A DNA stretch of 64,000 nt, from assembly GCA_003586115.2 (NCBI GenBank), contig QVOM02000103.1:6389373-6453372 (forward strand), in the 5' to 3' direction. This document shows, one piece after another, positions 55,695 to 64,000 of this stretch. The stretch comes from Salvator merianae (lineage: Eukaryota > Chordata > Lepidosauria > Squamata > Teiidae). Numbering within the stretch: the stretch's first letter is position 1; each line of letters begins with the position of its first letter. Position numbers and translations under genes: made by a program. The notes under the pieces are model-generated. The model did no database searches. It was not told the DNA's origin and saw only the letters and a list, made by a program, of their open reading frames with translations.

Positions 55695-56570
55695 GATGTG
55701 ACTATAGGATTAATGACCAAATACCGAGTAGCATTTTGGAATAGTTGACCAAACAAAAACGAAGCTTTTTAAAGTTCTTTTGAAATGCTTATGAGAGCTC
55801 CCCTGCTGTTACACTCTAACGCAACTGCGCAGTTTAAAAGTAGCGTAAAAGCAGGAAGAGGTCCATAACAAAGGGAAAAAGTGGGAGGGAGCCGGGAGAA
55901 AGATGTGTATTGAGGGCTTCATCTTCCAGGCGAACAGCTGCCCAGCGGCAGCAGCAAGAAGAGCTGAGGGAGGGAGGGAAGAGAGAGGAGAGAGGAGAGC
56001 GAGCTGTCCCGTCCCTGAGCGCTTGGCTGCCGGGGAAGGGGAGGAGACGGCTGCAGGCAAGAGCCAGCTTCCAAGCCCTGCGCTCCTCTGCTATGGGGAA
56101 GGGAAGCCGGTGACTCAAAAGTAAATGTCACTAGTTTCAGCGGAATACCATGCAGGAGCTAGCTAATTCAAAAGGAGATATGACTTTACATAAATACAAG
56201 CTAGGTATATGAGGCGGATACTGCTGGCAGCAACGGGGATAATGGAGGCGCTTCCTGCCCACCCACAAAGTCTGTCATTGGACAGCACCAAATGGGGATC
56301 CCTCCCTCTGCACGCCCACAAAAAATTACATAATCGCTTTCCTTGTGCCCACAGCACAAAGTAAAGCACGCTAGCGATCTGGAACGGCTTGAGAGTTGAT
56401 AAAATCCGAAGACAAAGTAATGCTCATTTAGCCAATTTAATCCTTAAAAATTACGGAACGGGAAGATCATGTCGGGCCAGCGGGAAGTGAAGACTGATTA
56501 AATGCCGTGTCTGTCGGGACAGCAGGAAGTGAAGACGGCCTTTAAACTGATTAAATGCCGTGTCTGACCG
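55695..56570. promoter_or_regulatory. CpG/GC-rich stretch, candidate promoter or first exon
   Basis: The part 55800-56130 has a purine-rich core (GAGAGGAGAGAGGAGAGCGA), many CpGs and CAGCGGCAGCAGCAAG-like triplets. CpGs continue to about 56575. In a genome otherwise poor in CpG, and outside any recognised MITE, this resembles a CpG-island promoter with a 5' UTR. Possible plus-strand splice donors are CAAAAGTAAAT (about 56116-56126) and CCGGTGACT (56107-56115), both only moderate. Direction is not determined. Overlapping 60-90 codon frames exist on both strands without recognisable homology. Confidence 0.45.
56471..56565 (+). repeat. Imperfect tandem duplication, 42- and 53-bp units
   Basis: Unit 1 (56471-56512) and unit 2 (56513-56565) share GTCGGGMCAGCRGGAAGTGA and CTGATTAAATGCCGTGTCT. 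Unit 2 has an 11-bp insertion (CGGCCTTTAAA), or unit 1 a deletion. The pair lies at the 3' edge of the CpG-rich stretch. Confidence 0.9.
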
Positions 56571-57984
56571 CGGCCATAGTGTTTTACTATAGTGTTTTAT
56601 TTGTGGTGTTACAGCCCTTTAGCAGCCTGTAGAAGACACTCATTGCATACCTGAAAGTGCTGGCCTGAACAGTTTAGAGAGCCACGGTGATTTCTGCAGC
56701 TCTGTAGCCTGCTTAAGAAAAAAGACCACAAGTTGGCTGCAGAAGGAAATAGGTTCAACCATCTGACTAGGATCTGTTAGTGCTGCAGAGCCGTTGTAAA
56801 GGCATCCACATTGAAGAAGCCCTTTATTTCCACCTTTGTTGTTGTTTGTTGTTATTTTCTTTGCAGGGTTGTACAGGAGCACACTCCTGCATTCATTTTA
56901 GGCTTATCAATTTCTAGTTTGTGCATGAATGTACTTCTGTGTTAAGTTTAGTCTTGTCAGTTTACATTTTTGTATGGGTATGACCTTATGCATTGAAATA
57001 GTGGAGGAGAGCTGCTGCTGATTGACAAGCTGAGTTGACCAAACAATTACAGTAATGGAGAAATTTTTTAGATAGGGTGTAGTAGGAGGCATCATCCTGA
57101 GAACAAGCATATTAGATGTGCTTTAACTATACAGATATTCTCTCTACTTAACCCAAAATCTGTGTAATTTCACCCAGAATTCATTTTGAATTGTCTGTAG
57201 CTAGAACCAGAGAGGTAATTGTGACTGAACTGACCCTTTCAAGTCTATAATCTTGTATTTTACTGATGAATATTTTGTTAGATGATACTGATAGAATGGA
57301 GCTGGCCATCAAATATAAGATGGGTCTTAACTTATCCTAAAATTATGGTCTGTAGTTTAAAAACCAATTTCAATTAAAGAATAGATGTATGAATGGTTTT
57401 CACAGGAAGTGGCATTAGTTTATTTCATAATAGAATATGTTTGAAGGTTATCCACTAATATCCAACATATATATTTGTACCGTGTATGTTATTACTGAAA
57501 TGCTTTATATTTTATCTTGATGAAGAACAGAGGAAAATGGTAATAATCATAGTAATATCTTAAATTGTGTGTTTTCTGTGGTGAATATAAACACAGCTGT
57601 TTTTCTTCAGCATTTATTATTTGCAGCTTTTAGACACAGAAGAGGGGATAACTAGAGCCCCCTTGATATATTTTTAATAGTGATACTAGATGTTACGAAT
57701 TTAGTTGTAAAATGTGTGTCAGTTTGTATTACCCATCTGTCCATTTTTTGTTAAAACAGGAATTGTGGAAAAATAAATTCTGGCTCAAATCTTACCACTT
57801 TTCGCTGCTATACATTGCAAAATCCCTGCATAAATAAGTGACTGGATGCCCTTACTTTAGGTGAAATAAACTGGCAAAATTTCTCCCAGTCATCAATAAT
57901 TGCACAGTAATTTCAGATGGTCTTGTCCTCCTTTCTACGTCTACTACTCCATGCATTTTATGCAGGCTTATTTGGAAGTGGCTG
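56571..57984. other. Unassigned sequence
   Basis: A/T-rich, with no recognised element or conserved frame. Confidence 0.45.
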
Positions 57985-58150
57985 AGGTCAGTGGTAGTGC
58001 AGGAGCCTGGAAAGCACATATCAAGGGTATGATCCCTGGATTCTTTCCAGAATAAAGTAATGGCAAACCACTTGTGTTTCTGCCAATTAAGAAATACATG
58101 AAAGTGCCTATGTACTCACCAGCTTTGACTTGATGCTATCAAACAGCAAC
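57985..58150 (+). mobile_element. tRNA-like SINE with BovB-type tail (Sauria-like)
   Basis: The 5' part GTGGTAGTGCAGGAGCCTGG and a B-box-like GGTATGATCCC near 58027 suggest a tRNA-derived head. The tail has AATGGCAAACCACTTGTG, CTGCCAATTAAGAAA and CTTTGACTTGATGCTATCAA, then an AACAGCAACAA-type end, as in squamate SINEs carrying a BovB 3' end. Such a SINE would depend on BovB enzymes for movement. It is diverged. Confidence 0.65.
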
Positions 58151-58642
58151 AATATGTACTTATTTTCAGAGAGCAAGAATACAGCAGAGGAAAATTATTA
58201 TTATTAATTATAAAACAGAGGGAGACATTATTATTATTTAAAGCATTTGTATACTGCTTCATCATTAAAAATCTATGAATGATTTATAATATAAACTAAT
58301 AAGAAAGTTTAAAATATATAAAACAACCAATTATTATGTACTTTATTCAACTTATTGTCATAGACCCAACAGAAGAACAACCAAGTATTAAAGACAGATT
58401 TAAAACTAAAGTTAGAGGTAAGGAAAGAAGACACTAGTATAAAAGCAGCATGTGATTATTTTACTTACATGTGCTTAGTAGGGTCCTGGAACTAACCAGG
58501 TTTTATATTTATATATTTTCTTTAACACCTTCTGCTGCACTGTGTTGTAAAGAATCAACAAAAATGTACATGAACTCTTGATCAGAGTTCCCGTTCTTGT
58601 GAATTGCGTTCCTAGGTGAAGAAACAACAAAATGGTATGCTA
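58151..58642. other. Unassigned sequence
   Basis: The sequence at 58215-58330 (TTTGTATACTGCTTCATC, then A-rich) may be an old minus-strand LINE tail. Otherwise anonymous. Confidence 0.35.
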
Positions 58643-58947
58643 AAGATGTGCAAAATTTGTTTCACCTTCGCAAATTTGATCAAATATTTTGCATTCGTGG
58701 ATATTCAAATTGAATTGAAAATGCATGGGGTTTTTTTGCATTTTCAGAGTTCGATCGAAACAAAGCAGGATCTACCATTACAAAAGTAGAATATTTGATC
58801 TATATTCGTTTTTTCATTGTGTTTTAACCAATGAAAAGGGCATTTTCAATGGGTAAAACATCACAAAATCCACAAAATCAAATGTGAAAAACTGCTGGTT
58901 TTGATGTTCAGCAAATCAAAAACATGAATTTCATTCATGCACGTCCC
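58643..58947. mobile_element. TIR element family H (copy 1)
   Basis: The left end AAGATGTGCAAAATTTG and the right end CATTCATGCACGTCC pair imperfectly (GGACGTGCATGAATG when inverted). The interior is A/T-rich with repeated AATTTGATCAAAT-like and TTCGATCGAA-like palindromic pieces. It is related in structure to 62439-62763. Non-coding. Confidence 0.5.
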
Positions 58948-60142
58948 TGGTACCTGTATTTGCTGACTTCTCTTTTGATTTTAAAAAATAGTATATATAT
59001 ATAAATCCAAACATCCACAGTTAATATGAGCTGGTCCATAGGTTTTTTTAACAGTGAAGTTGTTAATGATCCTGAAAGCCATTGCTAGGAACATTTGTAC
59101 AGTCCTGTTGTCTGATAGCTAAACTGCATGTTCTAAATTGTAAAATGCCTTTGGATTACTATGTGCTTATTGCAAGCAGGTAGTGAGAAGTTTGTTGTTA
59201 TTTAATGGTTTTAACAGCTGCAGTGTGCTGAAGTCATGTGTATGTCCTAGAAAAACGTGATCTGAGGCGGTTCAGGACTGACCATAAGCCTTGTTTCATG
59301 GCATATTCAATATAGTATATGCAGAGAGAGCTATCTGAGCTGAATCTGTAAGCACGTGAAACTTACTAAGCTGAAACTGGAAAATTTCCCAGTGTTAATC
59401 TTACTGGAGAGGGATTAATGTTGAAAAGTAGACACTGGCTACTATATGCCTATTGTTCAAAATAACATTTTTAAATAACTTTCAATCACTACATAAGACG
59501 TGTTGAAATTACTGCATTAGGAAATGCATATGGAACAATGTGTGAACAGTTCCTTGAAATGTTACATTTATTAAAATTGTTGCTAGAACAAGAGGTGGCT
59601 GGCTTGGGGAGAGTGAAGTGGCAAGTCACCACTATCCTTTGACATTGGCAAACCATACTTTCTTCTAGAACACATCAAAGCATAGTTTGCCAATAGGAAA
59701 GCCCAGTGGCAAATGACCACCTTGCTCTTCTACACTATTTTGATTATGAACCCAGAAATTTTGCTGAACTATCATAAGCCAGAATTTGTGATTATCCTGC
59801 TTCTGTGCTGTGGATTACCTCTGAAAACAATCCATTTCCTTATTTGTGTACTTGCATTCCGTATACTTCATATCAACTTGAGGTGGCTAACAAAAATCAC
59901 TAAGAACATCAAAAGAAGGCTAGGGGTCTGAACAGGGCCAACAAGCAGACCAAGGCAAGATTGCTCAAGTAGTGGTGGCACAGTGACAGCAGGCCACTGA
60001 AAGATAGTGGGAATAGGCATTGGATGAATGTGGGTCCATGTGGATGCTGCGCAGATCCAGCACACCTGTTGAGGGAGCAGATTTGTTGGGACTCTATACC
60101 CTCATGGCTTGTTCACATAACTGAACCAGGCAGAAGGCTGCC
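58948..60142. other. Unassigned sequence
   Basis: No recognised element. A 72-codon frame at 59713-59931 has no known motif. Confidence 0.4.
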
Positions 60143-60191
60143 TCTATATATACATATATGTTTGTGTGTGTATGTATGTGTGTGAGAGAGA

Positions 60192-60236
<45 letters not shown>
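60143..60236. repeat. Compound microsatellite (TA/TG)n (GA)n
   Basis: A TATATACATATATG/TGTGTG block is followed by more than 20 GA units, interrupted only twice by AAA. Confidence 0.95.
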
Positions 60237-60242
<6 letters not shown>

Positions 60243-60980
60243 TGAATGGGGATAATTATGGCTGAGTGTGAGGAAGTAGAGAGAAGAAACAGCAGTGCGG
60301 AAGCTATCTATGCAGCAAAATTTGAGTCATGACACTGATTTGCAAGATTGCTCAACAGGAGAGAATCAAGAAGTGATTTTTTTTTCCCCAAGGAAAGTGG
60401 CATTATTTGACTTATCACTCTCACTTAGCACCCCTTGCTTGGTGTGTGCATTTCTTTCTTAAGAAAATAATTTAAAACAAAAACAGAACAACCAATCAAT
60501 TCCCTTCATACTCATGTGCTGAGAGTGGTGAGTGAGAATATGATGGGCTACCCAGTCCATGCTCAGCATGCAAGAAAACATCTGTGTGACCAGATTATGT
60601 GCACTTAGCATGCACTAAACAAGCAAGCATAGCCATGAAATAGACAAGGTCTTGATTTCTCTTGAATTGGTTTTTCTCAACTTATGGAGAAGCGCAGCCA
60701 TAAATTCTTCAGTTTTAGCCCTTGTTCAAAAATGTGCCTTAAATTACTTAAAATGCAAAAGAACAATGATGACACCATTTTTGATGACTTTGCTAACTGT
60801 GTCTTTCCTCTTGCCTGCTCCTTCTTAAGTTCTTCATCAGTTTATAACCTGATCACTGTTTAAAGAAATTATAAAGGAATAGTGTTTCAAAGTAGAAATG
60901 ACTAAACAGAATCTATCAAATAGAGAATTCCCAAAGTATTTGGATATTCCTGCTGACCTTACCAGATCTCTTCACATTTT
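60237..60980. other. Unassigned sequence
   Basis: No recognised element before the next MITE. Confidence 0.4.
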
Positions 60981-61406
60981 GGGCATTTTTGCACTTTCCA
61001 TGTTAGAACAGGATATGTATCCTGTTGTAACTTGGAATTGACAGTGCAGCGCGGACACCATCTGCAGTGCATGGCTGAAAATTACCTGAAGCCGGCTACT
61101 GGCATTTGCAGTGTGATCGCCAAAGTGTCTGGCCACTGCCATGGTGATTGGCAGGCATGTGCAATTGGGTTTGTACACTGGGTGGAGCACTCCAGTCACA
61201 GATAAGTGCGAACACACCCTACCAGGAGGTGACTATCACCTCCTGGAAGGGTTGTGGAGCACTTATTAGTGTGGAGCACTAATTAGTGCTCCGGTGGTAT
61301 CTGCAATCGGGAGCAGATAAATCCTGCTCCTGGCCACTTAGGTCTTGGGAAGCACTTGGATAGCAAGCATGCTTGAAGTTTGCTTGACCAAAGAGCAAAC
61401 AGGTCC
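60981..61406. mobile_element. MITE family A (426 bp), TSD TTT
   Basis: The left end GGGCATTTTTGCACTTTCC and the right end CCAAAGAGCAAACAGGTCC are inverted repeats with several mismatches. TTT flanks both sides (60978-60980 and 61407-61409), though the left flank is a T-run. The interior holds the inverted GGAGGTGACTATCACCTCC pair at 61225-61243 and a duplicated GTGGAGCACT(T/A)ATTAGTG at 61255-61285. Confidence 0.85.
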
Positions 61407-62028
61407 TTTGAGGCAGTTGGAGACTACTGCTATGGCTAACTGTTATTTAAAAATGTATAGATGTTTATAAAAACAGAAGTACAGGATCAGGGGAACATGA
61501 AGTACAATACAAAGAAATTTTGGAAGGTTGTTTAGTTTTTTAACATTCTACTGAACATTGAACATCTATTGATTCTGCATTAAAATCATGCCAGAATCAA
61601 ATAAGTTCTTAGAAATGAAATTTGTTGTATTTGAGTGAATTTCATGACCGTTTGTAATTTTTGTTTGGCACTGTATTTTTTGTTGAAATATTCACATGAA
61701 CATTTTTCATGCTTTCTCACACTGAAATAGCAACTGACGGACTTTTTAGTTAAGAGTTGCTTGTGTTACCAATAAGAATTTTGAAAATGCGCATGTTCAG
61801 CTGATGGTGATAGTGGACTCTTATAATATGAAAGCTGTGTTTGGTTAGGGTTTAACATGCTCATTAAATCATAGATCTTTCTAATTGCTTCTGCAAGAGT
61901 CAAACTCTACTGGATGGAAAGTGAGAGCAAACAGATTTATGTCACACATGGTATTTGTTTTGTAAAATGAGAGTGCCCTCGGGAAACTTCCTTAGAATTT
62001 TCAAGACTTTGTAATGGGTATGTAATAA
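61407..62028. other. Unassigned sequence
   Basis: No recognised element. A/T-rich. Confidence 0.4.
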
Positions 62029-62211
62029 TTGCCTTCTGCAGAAGGATTGCACTCCGATGTCATTGACTTTGCTGTTTCATTGTTGTGGTTCCATGCTGTG
62101 AAATGGATGGTGTCAGGAGCAGGGATGCCACTTATTCAGAAAATCCTCCTTGGTTTCAAACTCGGTGCCATTATTCCCTTGGATTACTTCTATTTCTTGC
62201 CAATCTACTAA
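62029..62211 (+). other. Unrecognised 60-codon frame, possible exon
   Basis: This frame sits next to a plausible splice acceptor (TTGCCTTCTGCAG, ending at 62040), and sequence after that point stays open to the TAA at 62209-62211. The peptide (from EGLHSDVIDFAVSLL) is unusually rich in ordinary, balanced residues for intergenic DNA and includes a hydrophobic C-terminus (IIPLDYFYFLPIY). I recognise no family. It could be a terminal coding exon, a fragment of a processed pseudogene, or chance. If it is an exon, translation in this frame would enter from an upstream exon. Confidence 0.25.
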
Positions 62212-62438
62212 TTATACTTAGTAAACTGGAATAATTCAAAGATGTTTGTGGTTGTTTAATTAGGAAAAAAGGAGGAAAGTACATTATAATCTAAGAGCAA
62301 ATCCCACTGATAACAGATAAGACAAGTCAAGCTTCAGTAGAGTCTAACAATGTAATACTTATAAGCTATGTAGGACAGATGTCATTTAAAAATATATTGC
62401 AAGTGGGAAGGACAGGCTTATTTCCAGCTGTTATACCT
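62212..62438. other. Unassigned sequence
   Basis: Short A/T-rich gap. Confidence 0.35.
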
Positions 62439-62763
62439 GGAGATGTGCGCAAAGTCCAGAATTGTGGTTTGGTTTGAATTGGACCGAATCAAATGGCATT
62501 TGGTTTGAATTTGCGTTGGTTTGTTTTTAAAATAATAATAATAAAAAATCAATGAACCTGCCTCCCTTTATAAGGGCAATTGCTGCCAGATGTGAACTGG
62601 TTAATTGAACCAGGTGGTTTCACTGGTTCTGATGAACCCTCCTAGCTTGAGCTTGAATCAAGCCCCTCAGATGGGGGGGGCATTCAGGTTTGAGCTTGGC
62701 CAGCCAAACCAATCAGTTTGATTCACTCTTGTTCAAAAATAAACCAGTTCACTGCATGTCTGG
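62439..62763. mobile_element. TIR element family H (copy 2)
   Basis: The left end GGAGATGTGCGCAAAGTCC and the right end GTTCACTGCATGTCTGG pair imperfectly. The interior alternates GGTTTGAATT / AACTGGTT / CCAAACCAATC runs, giving many internal inverted matches, as in other squamate repeats of the GATGTGCACGAA type. A C/G-run (GGGGGGGC) is at 62675. Non-coding. Confidence 0.5.
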
Positions 62764-63448
62764 TATGTTTAACCAAAACTTTAAGTAAGGTTTAAATGGC
62801 AGTATGTTTTATATTATCTACCTTATAGCCTAGAAGAACCATGCCTCTCTTAGTTGTCTAGTATCTACAGTAATTGCAAGATATATGAAAAGATGTATCC
62901 AAACACTCAACTTTTAAGATTTTTAACTGAGGATTGGGTTTTGGGTTTTTTTGTTTTTTTGTTTTTTCCAGCTATTGCTATTTTGGAACCTAGGAAAGAC
63001 CAGTGAGATTCCTTTAAGTTTTACCCTTACAAATTATTTTAATTTTTTACTCTCTTTCAATGTCACAACTACAGTTAGTCTAATGGCAGAAAGCATATAT
63101 AATACCAGATACTCATTTATTATTGTGAACATTTTTTCTTGTTTACCTGTTCATTCTCACTATCTATTTTTTTCCTCTGACTTTCATTTAACTTGGGTAA
63201 TTCACAAGGACATTATCACATGATTACTTTGACAAAAGTTTTTTGTTTTGTTTTTTAAGAACCCACTCCGCCACAAATTGGTTTGTTTTTGTTGTACCAT
63301 AGCATCACATCAATTGTGATGGTGCAGGTACTTTAAAACATGCTTGACAAACAATGTGCCATAGGGGAGGCACTTTTACCCTGTGACCTGAGGAAAATCA
63401 GAATTTCGTTATGTTAGAAGATAACATAGTTCAGTTGCATTTACATCT
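62764..63448. other. Unassigned sequence
   Basis: A T-rich tract with G interruptions (GGGTTTTTTTGTTTTTTTG, 62945-62965). A 90-codon hydrophobic frame at 62951-63223 is T-driven and not supported as a gene. Confidence 0.4.
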
Positions 63449-63693
63449 TGTCATGACACGAGAGGGACTTGAGGATCACAGGATCTTGACAGCTTTTTCT
63501 CCAGGTGTGGCACAAGCACAACCATAAAGGCCCCTCGGTTGTAGGGAGCAGCAGTTATGCAGCTTTGATTTTTCACATCAAAGTGCCATAACTGTCATTA
63601 TTATGATCCACTGTTGCACATCCTCATGATTGTTCCATGTCTGGACAAAAAGCTGTGATTCTGTAATACCAGGGACATCCCACTGTCATGACA
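63449..63693. mobile_element. Possible TIR element with TGTCATGACA ends
   Basis: TGTCATGACA occurs at both ends (63449-63458 and 63684-63693). Because this decamer is itself palindromic it is both a direct and an inverted repeat. Further inward, AGAGGGACTTG at the left and AGGGACATCCCA at the right show weak inverted similarity. The 245-bp interior is G+C-richer than its flanks. No target duplication is evident. Confidence 0.35.
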
Positions 63694-64000
63694 TATGGTA
63701 GACGTGGTCTTTTGCAATCTTTACAAATAATTAATTTAAAAATATTTGAATAACATTACTCAGTTTGAATAACTTGTTATGATTTTCTTTTTGGAGATAA
63801 ACACCAAGGAAAAGTGCAGAGAAGCTTTTCAAGTAAACTGCTAGGAATTCAATTTCTGATACCCTTCTGATCCATCTGAAGTTTGTTTCTGAAGGGTGTC
63901 AAAATATGTAGCAGTATTCAATTTGTAATCTTGACATTTGAGATTCAAGGCTGAAAAATGAAACCAAAATTGTACTGGAAGCAATTTTTTTTTAGCTTGT
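63694..64000. other. Unassigned sequence
   Basis: A/T-rich, nothing recognised up to the window end. Confidence 0.4.

Noticed and set aside
55298..55748. Several overlapping 60-110 codon frames on both strands
   Set aside because: All fall in the GC-rich, stop-poor family C MITE. No frame is shared with the other family C copy.
55809..56131. Six overlapping frames in the CpG-rich block
   Set aside because: Open on both strands because stop codons are rare in GC- and purine-rich DNA. None shows a known motif, so I call only a candidate promoter or UTR.
62951..63223. 90-codon hydrophobic frame resembling a membrane protein
   Set aside because: The hydrophobicity comes from T-rich codons (Phe, Leu) in a T-rich tract. 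No initiation context, homology or splice signals support it.
1..64000. LTR retrotransposons or endogenous retroviruses
   Set aside because: I looked for protease, integrase, RNase H and LTR features and saw none. All RT signals are LINE-type (CR1, L2, BovB).

Overview
This is repeat-rich, intron-like vertebrate DNA, most likely from a squamate reptile (lizard or snake). The reasons are the combination of BovB (RTE-clade) LINE copies, L2-clade LINEs ending in short A-rich repeats, CR1-clade LINEs ending in TTATGTTC octamers, and SINE-like pieces with BovB-type tails. There are no operons, no prokaryotic genes, no recognisable rRNA or tRNA genes and no CRISPR array. I could not identify any intact host protein-coding exon. 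Nearly all protein-like signal belongs to decayed retrotransposons.

Layout. 1-6.3 kb: a partial MITE at the window edge, a BovB 3' end on the minus strand, and several MITEs. 6.3-7.2 kb: an L2 3' end. 9.3-9.9 kb: a MITE. 11.4-13.7 kb: about 200-bp tandem units followed by an internally deleted L2, itself split by a 400-bp MITE. 15.5-20.9 kb: a 5'-truncated CR1 followed within about 40 bp by a long degraded L2. 21-32 kb: mostly unassigned sequence with scattered MITEs. 32.7-34.8 kb: a second CR1, split by a 180-bp MITE. 34.9-37.4 kb: a long antisense BovB containing two further MITEs. 37.9-54.6 kb: many MITEs, simple repeats and L2 scraps. 55.1-56.6 kb: a very CpG-rich MITE followed by a CpG- and GC-rich stretch, the best candidate for a promoter or first exon in the window. 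57-64 kb: a SINE-like element, two related TIR elements, one more MITE and a possible small exon near 62.0 kb.

The most striking feature is a set of non-autonomous DNA elements sharing one terminal inverted repeat (about GGSCCTTTYTGCACTTACC) over unrelated interiors. I group them as families A (about 400 bp), B (about 450-540 bp), C (about 575 bp, GC-rich) and D (about 180 bp, palindromic). Ten copies are flanked by perfect 3-bp direct repeats, and two nested insertions can be checked against the interrupted LINE. The 3-bp duplication suggests a PIF/Harbinger-like transposase, but no transposase is present. My sum of their lengths is roughly 9 kb, about 15% of the window. The nesting order shows these elements moved after the L2, CR1 and BovB copies were in place.

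Names such as CR1, L2 and BovB rest on protein and end motifs read by eye. Boundaries are approximate unless a TIR and target duplication fix them.
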